Below are positions 11,644 to 21,305 of a stretch of DNA of 64,000 nucleotides, one piece after another. The translations under genes and the position numbers were made by a program. Every line of letters begins with the position of its first letter. Within the stretch, counting starts at the first letter, position 1. The DNA lies in assembly GCA_014529385.2 (NCBI GenBank), contig CM043959.1, forward strand, positions 58,258,753 to 58,322,752. The letters are read 5' to 3'. The notes under the pieces are model-generated. The model made no database searches. It worked only from the letters and a program-made list of their open reading frames with translations, and was not told the origin of the DNA. This stretch comes from Adiantum capillus-veneris (taxonomy: Eukaryota; Streptophyta; Polypodiopsida; Polypodiales; Pteridaceae).

Positions 11644-11661
11644 GCACACCCTCGTATCATC
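11481..11661 (+). promoter_or_regulatory. Possible promoter and CT-rich leader
   Basis: TGTATATAGTG near 11493 resembles a TATA box. A (CT)n tract at 11610-11641 is followed by the ATG at 11662. Pyrimidine-rich leaders are common in plant genes. The assignment rests on position only. Confidence 0.3.
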
Positions 11662-12600
11662 ATGGTCCTTGGTCCCATCGTAGATCGGGCGCAACAAGAC
11701 AACCCTCCCATCATAGATCAAGAGCAACACGGCACTCCTCCCATCATGGCTCAGGAGCAAGAAAGTGAAGGGGGATCCAGGAATCCCCCCATCACCAATG
11801 AGGACCAACAAGGCAAAGAAGGAGAGGGCCCTCCTCCCATCGTGGTTTAAGAGCAACAAAGCGGAGAGGGAGGCGGAAATCCTTCCATTGTCACTGAGGG
11901 CTCTCCTCCCATCGTTGTTCACAAGCAAGAGGGCGGAGTGGGCGCCAACAATCCGCCCATGGTCACTAAGTGCTCTCCTCCGATTGTTGTTCACGAGCAA
12001 GAAGGTGGAGAGGGCGCGGGTAATCCCCCCATCACCACTGAGGAGCAACAAGGCAGAGAAGGAGCCCTCCTATCTTCACCGAGGAGCAACAATAGAGAGA
12101 GGGACAAGGCCCTACTCCTATCATGGATAATTACATCAACTTAGATTACTTCTTCGACGATCTCGGGCCACTACCTACCGCGCACCGTACTCCTTTTTTG
12201 GATACACATCAAGAGTAGAGGGATGAGGAGACTAAAATAATGCATCAACTAGAAGAGCAAGAGGCAAGAAGAGGACAAGAGAGTTCAGCAAGAGCAAGAA
12301 CATCAAGCCGCAGCTCAAAGATTGCAAGAAGAGGAAGAGTGAAGGCTATAAGAAGAGAGAAGCAACAAAGCAGCCCAAGATGCATGGTCGAAGAGCAAGA
12401 ACAGATAACAAAGGGAAGAAAAACACTTTGTGGCAATGGCGGCAAGGAGGAACACACATTTGCTTGCTCAAGGATACAGCCAAGAGCAAATCAATCATTG
12501 TTGACACTCTTGCAACAGTCGCATATGAGAGGAGGAGGAGAGATGAAGGTTTAGGGCAGGTGGGAGAATTCTCGCAAGAAGAGATCCATGAGATCCTCTC
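11662..12600 (+). pseudogene. Q/E-rich repeat protein gene, 5' part, split by an LTR element
   Basis: From ATG 11662 one frame encodes four diverged repeats of about 24-32 residues, of the type PPIVVHEQEGGEGAGNPPIT. It is interrupted by TAA at 11848-11850 but continues in the same frame to about 12100. A second frame starts at ATG 12123 (MDNYINLDYFFDDLGPLPTA), is cut by TAG at 12216-12218, and runs on into charged Q/E/R-rich coiled-coil text (MHQLEEQEARRGQESSARAR). A third frame (12380-12600) ends in RRRRDEGLGQVGEFSQEEIH. Removing the element at 12601-15725 and one TSD copy lets this last frame continue at 15731. I recognise no family. Stops and frameshifts indicate a pseudogene, or a gene with introns that I cannot define. 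Confidence 0.45.
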
Positions 12601-13053
12601 TGTCACAAGACGGGCACCACATGCCAATAGAAAAGAACAGACTTTTAGCACTTCAATAACAACTAACTGAAAGAGAGAGATGACACGTGACACGGAGTGG
12701 CGGAATTCCACCCCAGAGAGTATTGGCCCCAAACCTTGGCGCCCCTTTCGTTATTTCTTCATATTTCATCAAGACAGTACAAGCAAGTACTCCAAACTCT
12801 ACACCTTCTCCAAGAAGCATGCCAGAGAATGAGCCCTAACCTCATATTAAAAGGCCCTTGGCCTAAAAAGCAATTTACAATAAAAAGCCTTCAAACTTAA
12901 AAGCATATGGTCCAAAAGCAAAGCCAAAAAGCTGTCAACGTAAATCACGGAAATCCGTACAACCTGCCACGTCATCAGCCAAAGCAAAACGCGGAAATCC
13001 GTACAACCTACCACGTCATGTCAACGCAATTTTCTGAATTCTGCCACGTCATC

Positions 13054-13119
<66 letters not shown>

Positions 13120-13299
13120 CGCGTGCAGGTCCTGCTTTATTTTAATCCTTTATGTCACTTGGGGCCCCATCGGACGGGGTCCCCATAAGTTGGTAGGACT
13201 TCTTCTGTTACTTGTTCTTCTTAGGGTTTAGGCCCCTCGGCCAACATCTGTAAGTTGGCTCCTTTCTTCAAGGCTTTGACACGTCAGCAGTTTGTTACA
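12601..13299 (-). repeat. 3' LTR (left) of the non-autonomous element
   Basis: 699 bp, TG...CA, with a (GT)n microsatellite at 13059-13115 that is about 22 bp longer than in the right LTR. Directly followed by the purine tract (minus strand CTCTCTTTCAAGAAGGGGAGA). Confidence 0.88.
13059..13115 (+). repeat. (GT)n microsatellite inside the left LTR
   Basis: About 28 GT units. The same position in the right LTR (15518-15552) has about 17 units and in the copy at 16490-17186 about 7. Confidence 0.95.
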
Positions 13300-13397
13300 T
13301 CTCCCCTTCTTGAAAGAGAGTAATCGTCCGCAATTACAGCATATCTGCAAAACAACTCAAGTCAGCTCAAAAAAAAATTCCGAGGGACAATCAGTTT

Positions 13398-13533
13398 GCT
13401 CTTTTTATTAAGGAGTTAGCTTCTCCTTTCTGCTCTTTTGATCAAGGAGTTAGCTTCTCCTTTCGGCTGTTTTGATCAAGGAGTTAGCTTCTCCTTTCTG
13501 CTCTTTTGATCAAGGAGTTAGCTTCTCCTTTTG
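13398..13533. repeat. Four tandem 34-bp repeats, each a short hairpin
   Basis: Units start at 13398, 13432, 13466 and 13500, and differ by only a few bases. Each contains AAGGAGTTAGCTTCTCCTT, an inverted repeat (AAGGAG / CTCCTT) with a 7-base loop. It lies near the PPT end of the non-autonomous element, in its 3' non-coding region. Confidence 0.9.
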
Positions 13534-13749
13534 TCCAGATCGGAACTCTTGATATTCCAGCGTAGTAAAATTAGCCATCACACCCAGACCGTACTTATCT
13601 TCCACGGGTGTCTTGATGCACTAAAAAACTACATACCCAAGCAATCTCATCCAATTAGGAATATTCAATAATTGGCACATCACAATGCAACACAAATGCT
13701 CACAGATGCATGTTACAAGACATAGAAACATAAAGTCGCCGATGAACAT

Positions 13750-14196
13750 CCCTCCCGCATAGCCTAACAAGGTCCGGGCAGACTCCCTCATCACTCCTCC
13801 CGCATAACCTAACAAGGTCCGAGCCGGGAGATATTCAACGACTCCCTCATCACTCCTCCCGCATAACCTAAAAAGGTTCGGGCCGGGAGATATAGAGGCC
13901 TTTTACAACGAAACGCCCCCCAGACAGCAGCCTGCGTCGTTTGGAGGTGATGAGAGTAATCACTACTCAGACTTCTTAATACTCCTCCCGCATAACCATC
14001 CAGGTCCGGGGGCCGGGAGTCACAACAACAATAGTCCCCCCGTAAATAACCACAAGGGTCCGGGCCATGAGTTTTTTTTTTTTTCTAAAGCACTTTTCAA
14101 TCATTCAATACTCCTCCCGCAAATAACCACAAGGGTTCGGGCCATCAGTATGAACAAGCATTCTCAAACATAATTTCTCACTACTCCACCCGGGAG
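13750..14196. repeat. Six or more interspersed CTCCCG...CGGGAG hairpin repeats
   Basis: Copies at about 13751, 13795, 13853, 13983, 14034 and 14110 share CCTCCCGCATAACCTAACAA followed by GGTCCGGGCCGGGAG. CTCCCG pairs with CGGGAG across a loop of about 20 bases in the fuller copies, while others have lost one arm. A collapsed form, ACTCCACCCGGGAG, is at about 14183. Spacing is irregular, so this is a dispersed family rather than a clean tandem array. Confidence 0.8.
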
Positions 14197-14420
14197 TAAA
14201 ATCACCGATCATTGAAACCAGTAATAGAACCAGAGTCAAACAATTCAAGTCTGCATTAAAACAAGTTCAAATCAGATACCATCCATTTCAAACAGAATCA
14301 CCAAACAAGTTCTCAAACAGATTTCAAACTTAAAAAGCAATCTCGACATCAGCCGAGCTCAAAAAGTCAACCGACTTTCCATCCTGAAACCTCCACCAAA
14401 AATTAGGGTTAGGTTTCCCT

Positions 14421-14445
14421 CCCCCCCCCCTCCCCCCCCCCCCCC
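14421..14445 (+). repeat. Poly-C tract (C10 T C14)
   Basis: Homopolymer inside the internal region of the non-autonomous element. Confidence 0.9.
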
Positions 14446-15033
14446 ATAAGGTCGTAGCCAAGCACAACATGGTCCATAAGCTCTTGGACAAATAGTGTTC
14501 TTTGGCGACGATGGTAGTCCCAAGATAGCAATCGCACCGGACCTCCAAGGTCATCTGCTCGTGAAGAGACATCTACTGAGAGATGTCGAGAAATTTCAAG
14601 TTATAATCTGCTAGGGTTTCCATGGCAAGCATTTCAGGATACCCCACTCTACCAGGAGTTGCACTCCGAAGGAAGATGTCAGAAACCATATAACTTCGGG
14701 AAAATTTTTCTTGAAAGCTTGCCAAGTACTTGGAGTATGCTGCTTGGTAGCTGTAGACATCAACATCTGCATGGCACTACTTCTGAGAAAAAAACAATGA
14801 CTTGAAATAAATATGGATCCTTCTCTTGCAAGTGATCTTAATTGGCTTATGCCCTGTAAGACATGAGCGGTGAAGACGTGAGCGCGTCCGATGCGCGATG
14901 AAGTAAAGGTGGGAGTGGCTAATAAGTCCAGGTTGGAGGGCGAAGATACCTCGAATAAATTCCAAATGTCGTTGGTTTGCTCTGTCTGCTCTTTTGTGGG
15001 ACCGGTATGCTTTCAAAAAAGCATACGCCTGAT

Positions 15034-15045
15034 GCTCTGATACCA
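15034..15045 (-). other. Primer binding site (initiator Met-tRNA type)
   Basis: On the minus strand TGGTATCAGAGC, the usual plant initiator Met-tRNA PBS, one base inside the 5' LTR. Confidence 0.92.
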
Positions 15046-15046
15046 C

Positions 15047-15512
15047 TGTCACAAGACGGGCACCACGTGCCAATAGAAAAGAACAGACTGAACAGACTTT
15101 TAGCACTTCAATAACAACTAACTGAAAGAGAGAGACGACACGCGCCACGGAGTGGGGGAATTCCACCCCAGAGAGTATTGGCCCCAAACCTTGGCGCCCC
15201 TTTCGGTATTTCTTTATATTTCATCAAGACAGTACAAGCCGGTACTCGAGACTCTGCACCTTCTCCAAAGAAGCATGCCAGAGAATGAGCTCTAACCTCA
15301 TATTTAAAGTCCCTTGGCTTAATAAGCAATTTACAGTAAAAAGCCTTCAAACTTTAAAGCATCTGGTCCAAAAGCAAAGCCAAAAAGCTACCAACGTAAA
15401 TCACGAAAATTTGTACAACCTGCCACATCATCAGCCAGCGTAAAACACGGAAATCCGTATAGCCTGCCACGTCATCATGTCAGCGCAATTTTCGGAATTC
15501 TGCCACGTCATC

Positions 15513-15555
<43 letters not shown>

Positions 15556-15725
15556 GTCCTACTTTATTTTAATCCTTTATGTCACTTGGGGCCCCATCAG
15601 ACAGGTCCGCATAAGTTGGTAGGACTTCTTCTCTTACTTGTTCTTCTTAGGGTTTAGGCCCCTCAGCCAACATCTATAAGTTGGCTCCATTCTTCAGAGC
15701 TTTGACACGTCAGCAATTTGTTACA
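15047..15725 (-). repeat. 5' LTR (right) of the non-autonomous element
   Basis: 679 bp, TGTCACAAG to TTGTTACA. Very similar to 12601-13299 apart from the GT tract and small indels. Followed by CTCTC, the target-site duplication. Confidence 0.88.
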
Positions 15726-15730
15726 CTCTC

Positions 15731-16020
15731 AAAAGGACCCAAGCATGAAGCTCAATTTAGAGCCAATTTAGAGAAGAGAGAAGAGCGTCGAATGTGGCTA
15801 GAGGAAGAGCGTCCAAAGCAATAGGAGGAGGAGAAAAGACAAAAGGCTCTAGTGCAATCAGCGGAAGGATCAAGACCAAAATTCTCTCCACGCAAGAAGG
15901 CATGCGCCAAGCGTAAGAAGCTGGTGGATACGGAGGCAAAAAGACCAGCTAATGAACGCCGAACAAAGCTCAGGACAGAACCCCCTCCTTGGGCAAATAG
16001 ACAGCCACCACCATCGCCAA
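15731..16020 (+). pseudogene. Q/E-rich gene, continuation after the LTR element
   Basis: After the element the frame of 12380-12600 resumes as KGPKHEAQFRANLEKREERR, highly charged and coiled-coil-like. A TAG follows (about 15820-15822), and the same frame then continues through 15852-16020 as a basic segment (FSPRKKACAKRKKLVDTEAK). The right end is lost because a truncated LTR element begins at about 16021. This matches the 5' part at 11662-12600 in composition and orientation. Confidence 0.5.
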
Positions 16021-17186
16021 AGAGATGTCAAGAAATTTCAAGTTGTAATCTGCTAGGGTTTCTCTGGCAAGCATTTCACGATACCCCACTCTGCTAGAAG
16101 CTGCGCTCCAAACTTCAAAGGAAGATGTCTGAAGGCATGTGACTTCGGGCAAAAAAATTCTTGAAAGCTTGTCTTGGAGTGTGCAGCTTGGTAGCTATAG
16201 ACATCCACCACTTGACGGCACTGCCTCTGAGAAAAGCGACGGCTTGAAAAAATATTTGATCCTTCTCTTGCAAGTGATCTTGAATTCATTATGGGCCCCA
16301 TAACACAAAGTGATGAAAACGGGAGCACGCCCGATGCATGATGCACTAAGGGTGGGAGTGGCTAATAAGTCAGGGGTCAGGACGCGAAGATTCTTTAATA
16401 AAAATTTGGAAGCGCCATCTCGCTATGTCTACGCTTTGGTAGGACCGGTATGCTTTTAGAAAAGCACACGCCTGAAGCTTTGATACCACTATCACGGGGA
16501 CAGGGCACCACGTGCCAACGGAAAAGAACAGACTGAACAACTTTAAGCACTTCATAGAACAATTGAAGTGAAACAGAGACACGACACACGAGACGAGGAG
16601 TGGCGGAGTTCCACCCCAAGAGCGAGCACTGGCCCCAAACGTTGGCACCCCTTTCGGTATTTCTTTATATTGCTTGAACTCAGTACAACGCCGGTACTCC
16701 ATCCTCTACACCTCCACGCGGTGAGCCCTTGGCTCATATTTAAAGGCCCTTGGCCATGAAAAGCGATTCCATCAAAAGCTTCAAGTTCTAAAAGCACTTG
16801 GTCCCAAAAACTGGTGTGAAAAGCTATCAGCTTGAACTACGAAAATCCGTACACCTGCCACGTTAGCAAACAGCAGCGCAAAACGCGGAAGTGCCACGTG
16901 AGCACGTCAGCGAAAATTCCGGTATGTTCGTACAATGCCACGTCATCACCTTTTAAAGCGTGTGTGTGTGTGTGCCGGCTTTACTTCTAGTGACTTGGGC
17001 CCCCATCGGACGGGATCCCATAAGTTAATGGAAATTGCTTTGGCCGCTCGGCAAGACTTTGCAACTTGGTAAAACTTCTTTTGCTGCTTCTACTTCTTCT
17101 ACTACTTCTAGGGTTTAGGCCCCTCGACCAAGATCTACAAGTTGACTCCGTTCTTCAGTGGCTTGACACGTCAGCAATTTGTGACA
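16021..17186 (-). mobile_element. Truncated sister of the non-autonomous LTR element
   Basis: 16021-16475 matches 14577-15030 of the complete element (GAGATGTC.AGAAATTTCAAG onward). The LTR spans 16490-17186 and is preceded on the minus strand by a decayed PBS (TGGTATCAAAGC). The LTR's first bases are TATCAC instead of TGTCAC. The 3' LTR, PPT and hairpin arrays are missing. No target duplication can be assigned because the left side is truncated. The right side joins copia sequence at 17187, so this copy had probably inserted into a copia element. Confidence 0.8.
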
Positions 17187-17605
17187 TAGAGATACAGTAC
17201 CATTTTGTCTGTGAGAAGACCAAGGATGGCTCTATTCAACTAGAGTATATTCCGACGTTAGATAACCCTGCTGATATCTTCACCAAACCTCTTCCATAGG
17301 CGACATTATCCTCTCATGCCAGCTCCCTTGGACTTGTTTCCCATTCGAGAGCTGAGAGGGGGTGTTAAAGTTCACTTCTCCGATGGTTGCTCCAGTATCT
17401 CCCTAGAGCAAATTAGGGAGTGAGGCCTGTTTTTTGGCTGTGCTCCGTCGTATCTAAGATAGATGTACCTTTTCTCGGTGATACACTCCATGGTGATGCC
17501 CACCAGGTAGGCTAGCATGAGGCGGGACCTCTATACCTACGGTTTCCCGGAGTGAGTCTCTCGTGTTCTGCACTTATATTACTGCGTTGCATGTCACTTT
17601 CAACA
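17187..17605 (+). mobile_element. 3' end of a Ty1/copia element (RNase H tail, PPT, LTR)
   Basis: The plus strand at 17190-17299 reads the end of a copia polyprotein (YIPTLDNPADIFTKPLP, then a stop), the typical RNase H C-terminus. A purine tract GCTGAGAGGGGG precedes TGTTAAAGTTCAC at 17363. The LTR runs to CTTTCAACA at 17605 (243 bp, TGTT/AACA ends). The rest of the element is absent, replaced on the left by the LTR ending at 17186. Confidence 0.8.
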
Positions 17606-17704
17606 AGTTTACACATTCATTAGCATTTTAGGCCTTTTTATCACGATCATGGGGTTTTTGCTAAGTAGGGCAAATGAGTTATTTCCCTAAATCTGCAAAC
17701 CCTG

Positions 17705-17727
17705 CCCCCCCCCCCCCCCCCCCCCCC
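17705..17727 (+). repeat. Poly-C tract (23 bp)
   Basis: Uninterrupted run of C inside the minus-strand copia LTR. Confidence 0.9.
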
Positions 17728-17771
17728 AATCAAAGTCGACGATGCTGAACCGTAGAGAAATGGGGAGAATA

Positions 17772-17774
<3 letters not shown>

Positions 17775-17838
<64 letters not shown>
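17775..17838 (+). repeat. (GA)n microsatellite
   Basis: About 32 GA units. Confidence 0.95.
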
Positions 17839-17843
<5 letters not shown>

Positions 17844-18037
17844 GAACCAACCAACCTTGCCAATGAATTGATACTGATACAATGGGGGCTAGATGTGCTT
17901 ATATAGCCACCTCAGTAAATTGCCCTACCCAAACTTTGACAAATAAGTGAAATAAATACCTAAAAGCCAAAATAAATATTGGGATCACATTGGGCACTTC
18001 ACTTGAGATGCCATAACTTTAACACCCTCCCTGCAGC

Positions 18038-18900
18038 TCATAGTGGACATCAATAGTGAGACCAAGTCGATGAGGAAGCTACCATGGACACCCCAATAGC
18101 TGTACACTCCACTAGATGCACCTCGGATTTGCTACCCTCAACTTTGTTCCTTAGAAGAATGCTATCTTGAGCGTCGATTGCCTTTTAGAAAATTGAGTTG
18201 TAGACCACACTACGTCCAAAAATCCCCATTCATGAATTGTGAACACATCACGTCCAAAATACTCCTAGATAAAGAATTTTTGAATATATCTTGTCCATAA
18301 TCCAGCCAACAACAATGGATTGGTGCACTCATCCATAGTGTTTTAGATACGTCTGATTAGTTCCTTGCGAGATGCATGTGCCTTGAACTCCGACCCACGG
18401 GTTCAAACACCGGTAACTTGAAGTCCAACACAAGGGTCCAAATTAATTCTAAGAAGCATTGTTTGCCCCTCTCTGCCACTCACAAGCCTCTCTATGGCTA
18501 AGCTAGTGGTGGCAACGGCCTCTTGACTAGAATATCTGGTGTCGTGGCCACTGTGGTCGCCACCATGTGTGCCATGCCGATCTCCTCTGTCAAATCTTTA
18601 TCACTGTTATCTCTGTTCAACTTGCCCTTGCCTTTGTTCTTTTGTGAGTTCCTGCTTTGTCTTTGGCTTTGAACTCTTGAGCCAAACAAAATGTCGTGTC
18701 ACATTTATAACAACAATTGCCGGAGCTCGTGTGTACCGAGGCAGCTAACTGAGTATTGGTACTGTCATCCTTGTCAAGCTTGCCCTTGCCTCTGTCCTCT
18801 AGCGAACTCCTGCATTTGCATTTGGCTTCACAATCCCGAGCCAAACAAGTGGACGATTTCCTTGAGACCCTCAATCGAGCATAGGCTGCTTGCTGATCCG
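18038..18900 (-). other. Copia-adjacent region with a duplicated basic peptide block
   Basis: Minus-strand frames at 18874-18617 and 18689-18498 both carry a block of the form LA.E..AK.K...S.K.RGKGKL followed by Asp/Ser-rich text, offset about 170 bp. They could be remnants of a gag tail duplicated in tandem, consistent with the neighbouring minus-strand copia LTR, but no zinc knuckle or other diagnostic motif is intact. Confidence 0.25.
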
Positions 18901-19556
18901 CTTTTCATAGCCAATAGTTAGTGTTGGTTCACTTTTTCCACTATTGATGCCGAGCCTATACCTTTGCGCTGCCTCTCAACAAGCTCACGGTTTTGGTTCT
19001 ATTCCATGGTCATTGTGCCTTCTGTAGGCCTAGGGTATTTATACCTCTCTCCAACGTTTTGTTGCTGCTCTTTTTGGCATTTTCCCTAGCAACCTCATCA
19101 CATTTTTTATGGGCAGCCTTGGTGTACTACAGTGGTAACAGTGGGCAGCACTTGTAGTCTCTCCTCTCTAGGGGCGATGGGCAACACTCACCCCTTCGAG
19201 CTTTCCCCTCAAGGCAGCCCACTCCATGAGCATTTCATCCAAGGGAATGCACTTTCCTGTTTGTGCCAGCCTAGGACATCAAAGATTTTCACCGTCCCTA
19301 GAGACCATACCAGGCTCCAGCAGCCTTGAGGCATGTACCTCCCTCTCTCTAGTTATTCCTTGATGCCAAGAGGTGGATCAGTGTTGGAGTTCCAACCCAT
19401 GTTGAGGCCATGTCAGTGATCTTGTGTGCAGAAGCGGATGGCAGGAGCAATGGCAGTTGTGTGAATCTTGGGTCTATCCATTGAGGCATGTCAGCAGTTC
19501 TATGCCAGACCACCCTAGCTCACTTGTTTAAGCAGTTTCTTGAGCCTTTCCCATAT

Positions 19557-19561
<5 letters not shown>
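18901..19561. other. No gene recognised
   Basis: Moderately GC-rich DNA without coherent protein matches on either strand. Confidence 0.35.

Positions 19562-19640
<79 letters not shown>
19562..19640 (+). repeat. (CT)n microsatellite, about 79 bp
   Basis: Uninterrupted CT dinucleotide tract. Overlapping frames made of Leu/Ser repeats are artefacts of it. Confidence 0.95.
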
Positions 19641-19643
<3 letters not shown>

Positions 19644-20825
19644 CCCTTGTCACCATGCTTGCCGTTGCATTGTGATAGAAGCAAACAAGCCTCCAACACT
19701 AAAGGAGGAGGATATCATGACCCTTCAATGTTGGAGGAGAAAAGTAGTATATAGGGGAAGAGCACGTTCCCAAAGTTGAGTGAGGACGGTGCCACCTCAC
19801 CGCCATACATACATATGGTTTCTTTCGTTTTTTGGGGCCACAAGCATGCAAGCACATAATGCATTTCTCATTATCTTTTGAAAACTATGTTAGCAAATGT
19901 TTATTAGCATTGGCATCTACTAACTCTGAAATTTTCCAATCTTAAGAGGTTTGGACATTGAATAAACTCTATTATACAAGCACTTAGAATCAACCTTTGA
20001 CACAAAATTCAAGTACACTACTAACATTTCATTGGAAAAGAGCATACTCAATGATGATTCGCACTTGTGCACCCTTACAAATTGTAAGTGAGATGTTGCA
20101 AAAACACTTTTTGTCTGCAAAACCTATGACCCTTCCTCAAGAGATTCTCAAAAGGTTCAAAATTGATTATAATAACAAAGGCGTATATCGTGTTTGGATA
20201 ATAATCGCTTTTGTGAGACTAAGGGGGACCATCCTTGCAACGTATGTATTTCCCAAGGATGCTAGCATGCATCAAACATGGAAATATGTAGAGACACTAA
20301 TACCATGTTTAACATCATTTTCACGTTAAGGGGGACCAGCCTCACAGCCTGAGTATTTCCCAACGACCGATTGCATATCACAAGTGCCTTGAGGGAAAAG
20401 TGAAGAGTGAAAGTGTGATTCAGAGTGAAGTGTTTTGTATCACGTTGGCTAAGGGGCATGAGTTGCTTGAATAACCTATGGCAGTTGCTTGTTGTATACA
20501 AGATCGTGGGCAAGCTCACATTGGAGAACCACCCCTACTTGAAAGTCCCGACGAAACAATCAAATATGTAAAAACCAATCAAGGCACACTAGTTTGGGGT
20601 TGACATTGCAACAAATCATTTAAAAGGTCAAGTAATAGTAAGTGGTCTCTTTAGTGATTATTTCTTGTGTGATATCCTTCTCATGCTTGCTCACTTGTGT
20701 CATACAGAATACAAAATATGTAAGGTTTTCAGGTTTCTGGCCAAGTCAAAGCTCTCGTGGCAAGTCTCGACCTAGCTAAAAGACAAACAAAAATGCATAG
20801 CTTCACCGAACCTTAGTTTCAGTTT
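19641..20825. other. No gene recognised; short duplication
   Basis: A block TTAAGGGGGACC...GTATTTCCCAA...GCAT.TCA occurs near 20218 and again near 20327. The stretch holds no coding signal I trust. Confidence 0.35.
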
Positions 20826-20939
20826 TTAGTTTAAGTTCAATACTTTCCTGTGAATGAACATGTAAGTGTGTTCAGACTCCATGGATGGACAAATAAACCA
20901 TGTGGGCATATTTGGTGTGTATGCACGTGCAGGCATGCG

Positions 20940-21305
20940 AGGATATCTAAACGAAATCAGGAAGGATGAGAGGAGATGCACCAGCTGTTTACACTTGTAG
21001 GTACACCGCAGGGAGTTCCCGTGCACCTCTGCATCATCACAATCATAATGAATGTGGGTACCTTCCGCGGCGACAGGGGGGAGGATCTGGAGAGGCAGCA
21101 GTTGAGTAGCGGACTCCGGGGAGGGGGGTCGAGGGCGCTTGCTAGGAGGCGTCCTCATCAGCATGATGTCCAAGCCACTTGAAAGCAAGCTCTTGCGCGC
21201 TCTCCCACTCTCTCTCTCTCTCGCGCCAAATATGAACGCTTGGGATTTAGCTCCAATTTTTGGTTGCGTTTTGGCAGCCAATTTGAAAATGGCAGGCGGG
21301 GGCAT
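20940..21305 (-). CDS. Possible first exon(s) of an unknown gene
   Basis: The minus strand is open from 21305 to 20826 and is GC-rich compared with its surroundings. A GA-rich leader (about 21240-21200) precedes an internal ATG near 21170 giving MLMRTPPSKRPRPPSPESAT, a basic Pro-rich N-terminus followed by a Leu/Pro segment. A donor-like AAG/GTACCC lies near 21062. The alternative start at 21305 gives MPPPAIFKLAAKTQPKIGAK. No family is recognised and no downstream exon was found, so this could be a gene fragment or an open but non-coding stretch. Confidence 0.25.

Larger units (their letters stand above)
12596..15730 (-). mobile_element. Complete non-autonomous LTR retrotransposon with TSD CTCTC
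   Basis: Full structure on the minus strand: 3' LTR 12601-13299, PPT 13300-13320, internal region 13321-15033, PBS 15034-15045, 5' LTR 15047-15725. Both sides carry the 5-bp duplication CTCTC (12596-12600 and 15726-15730). The LTRs start TGTCACAAG and end TTGTTACA. The internal part is only about 1.75 kb and has no RT, integrase or protease. The only protein-like text, near 14590-14760, is a short piece (YSYQAAYSKYLASFQ, GYPEMLAMETLADYNLKFLD) also found in the sister copy at 16021. It must have been mobilised in trans, plausibly by relatives of the gypsy element at 1410-4260, whose LTR is similar. It interrupts the reading frame at 12380-12600 / 15731. Confidence 0.88.
17606..18037 (-). mobile_element. 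LTR and PPT of a second copia element, minus strand
   Basis: On the minus strand a purine tract (GCTGCAGGGAGGG, 18025-18037) is followed by TGTTAAAGTTATGG at 18024, the same start as the LTR at 17363, so the two are related and face each other. A TATA-like CTATATAAGC lies at about 17903-17912. Inside are a (GA)n tract (17775-17838) and a poly-C tract (17705-17727). The left end is not certain; 17606 assumes it abuts the + element. Confidence 0.5.

Noticed and set aside
11596-12051. 151-codon minus-strand frame
   Set aside because: Antisense shadow of the repeat-coding plus strand and the CT tract; its repeats mirror those of the sense frame.
13398-13533. CRISPR-like direct repeats
   Set aside because: The 34-bp units are contiguous with no unique spacers, and the sequence is a plant nuclear transposon.
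18380-18425. tRNA or SINE signal (GGGTTCAAACACC resembles a B box)
   Set aside because: No matching A box at the right spacing and no A-rich tail.
19488-19779. Open frames made of Leu/Ser repeats
   Set aside because: Produced by the (CT)n microsatellite. The same holds for the minus frame 17647-17850 and for frames crossing 62186-62235.
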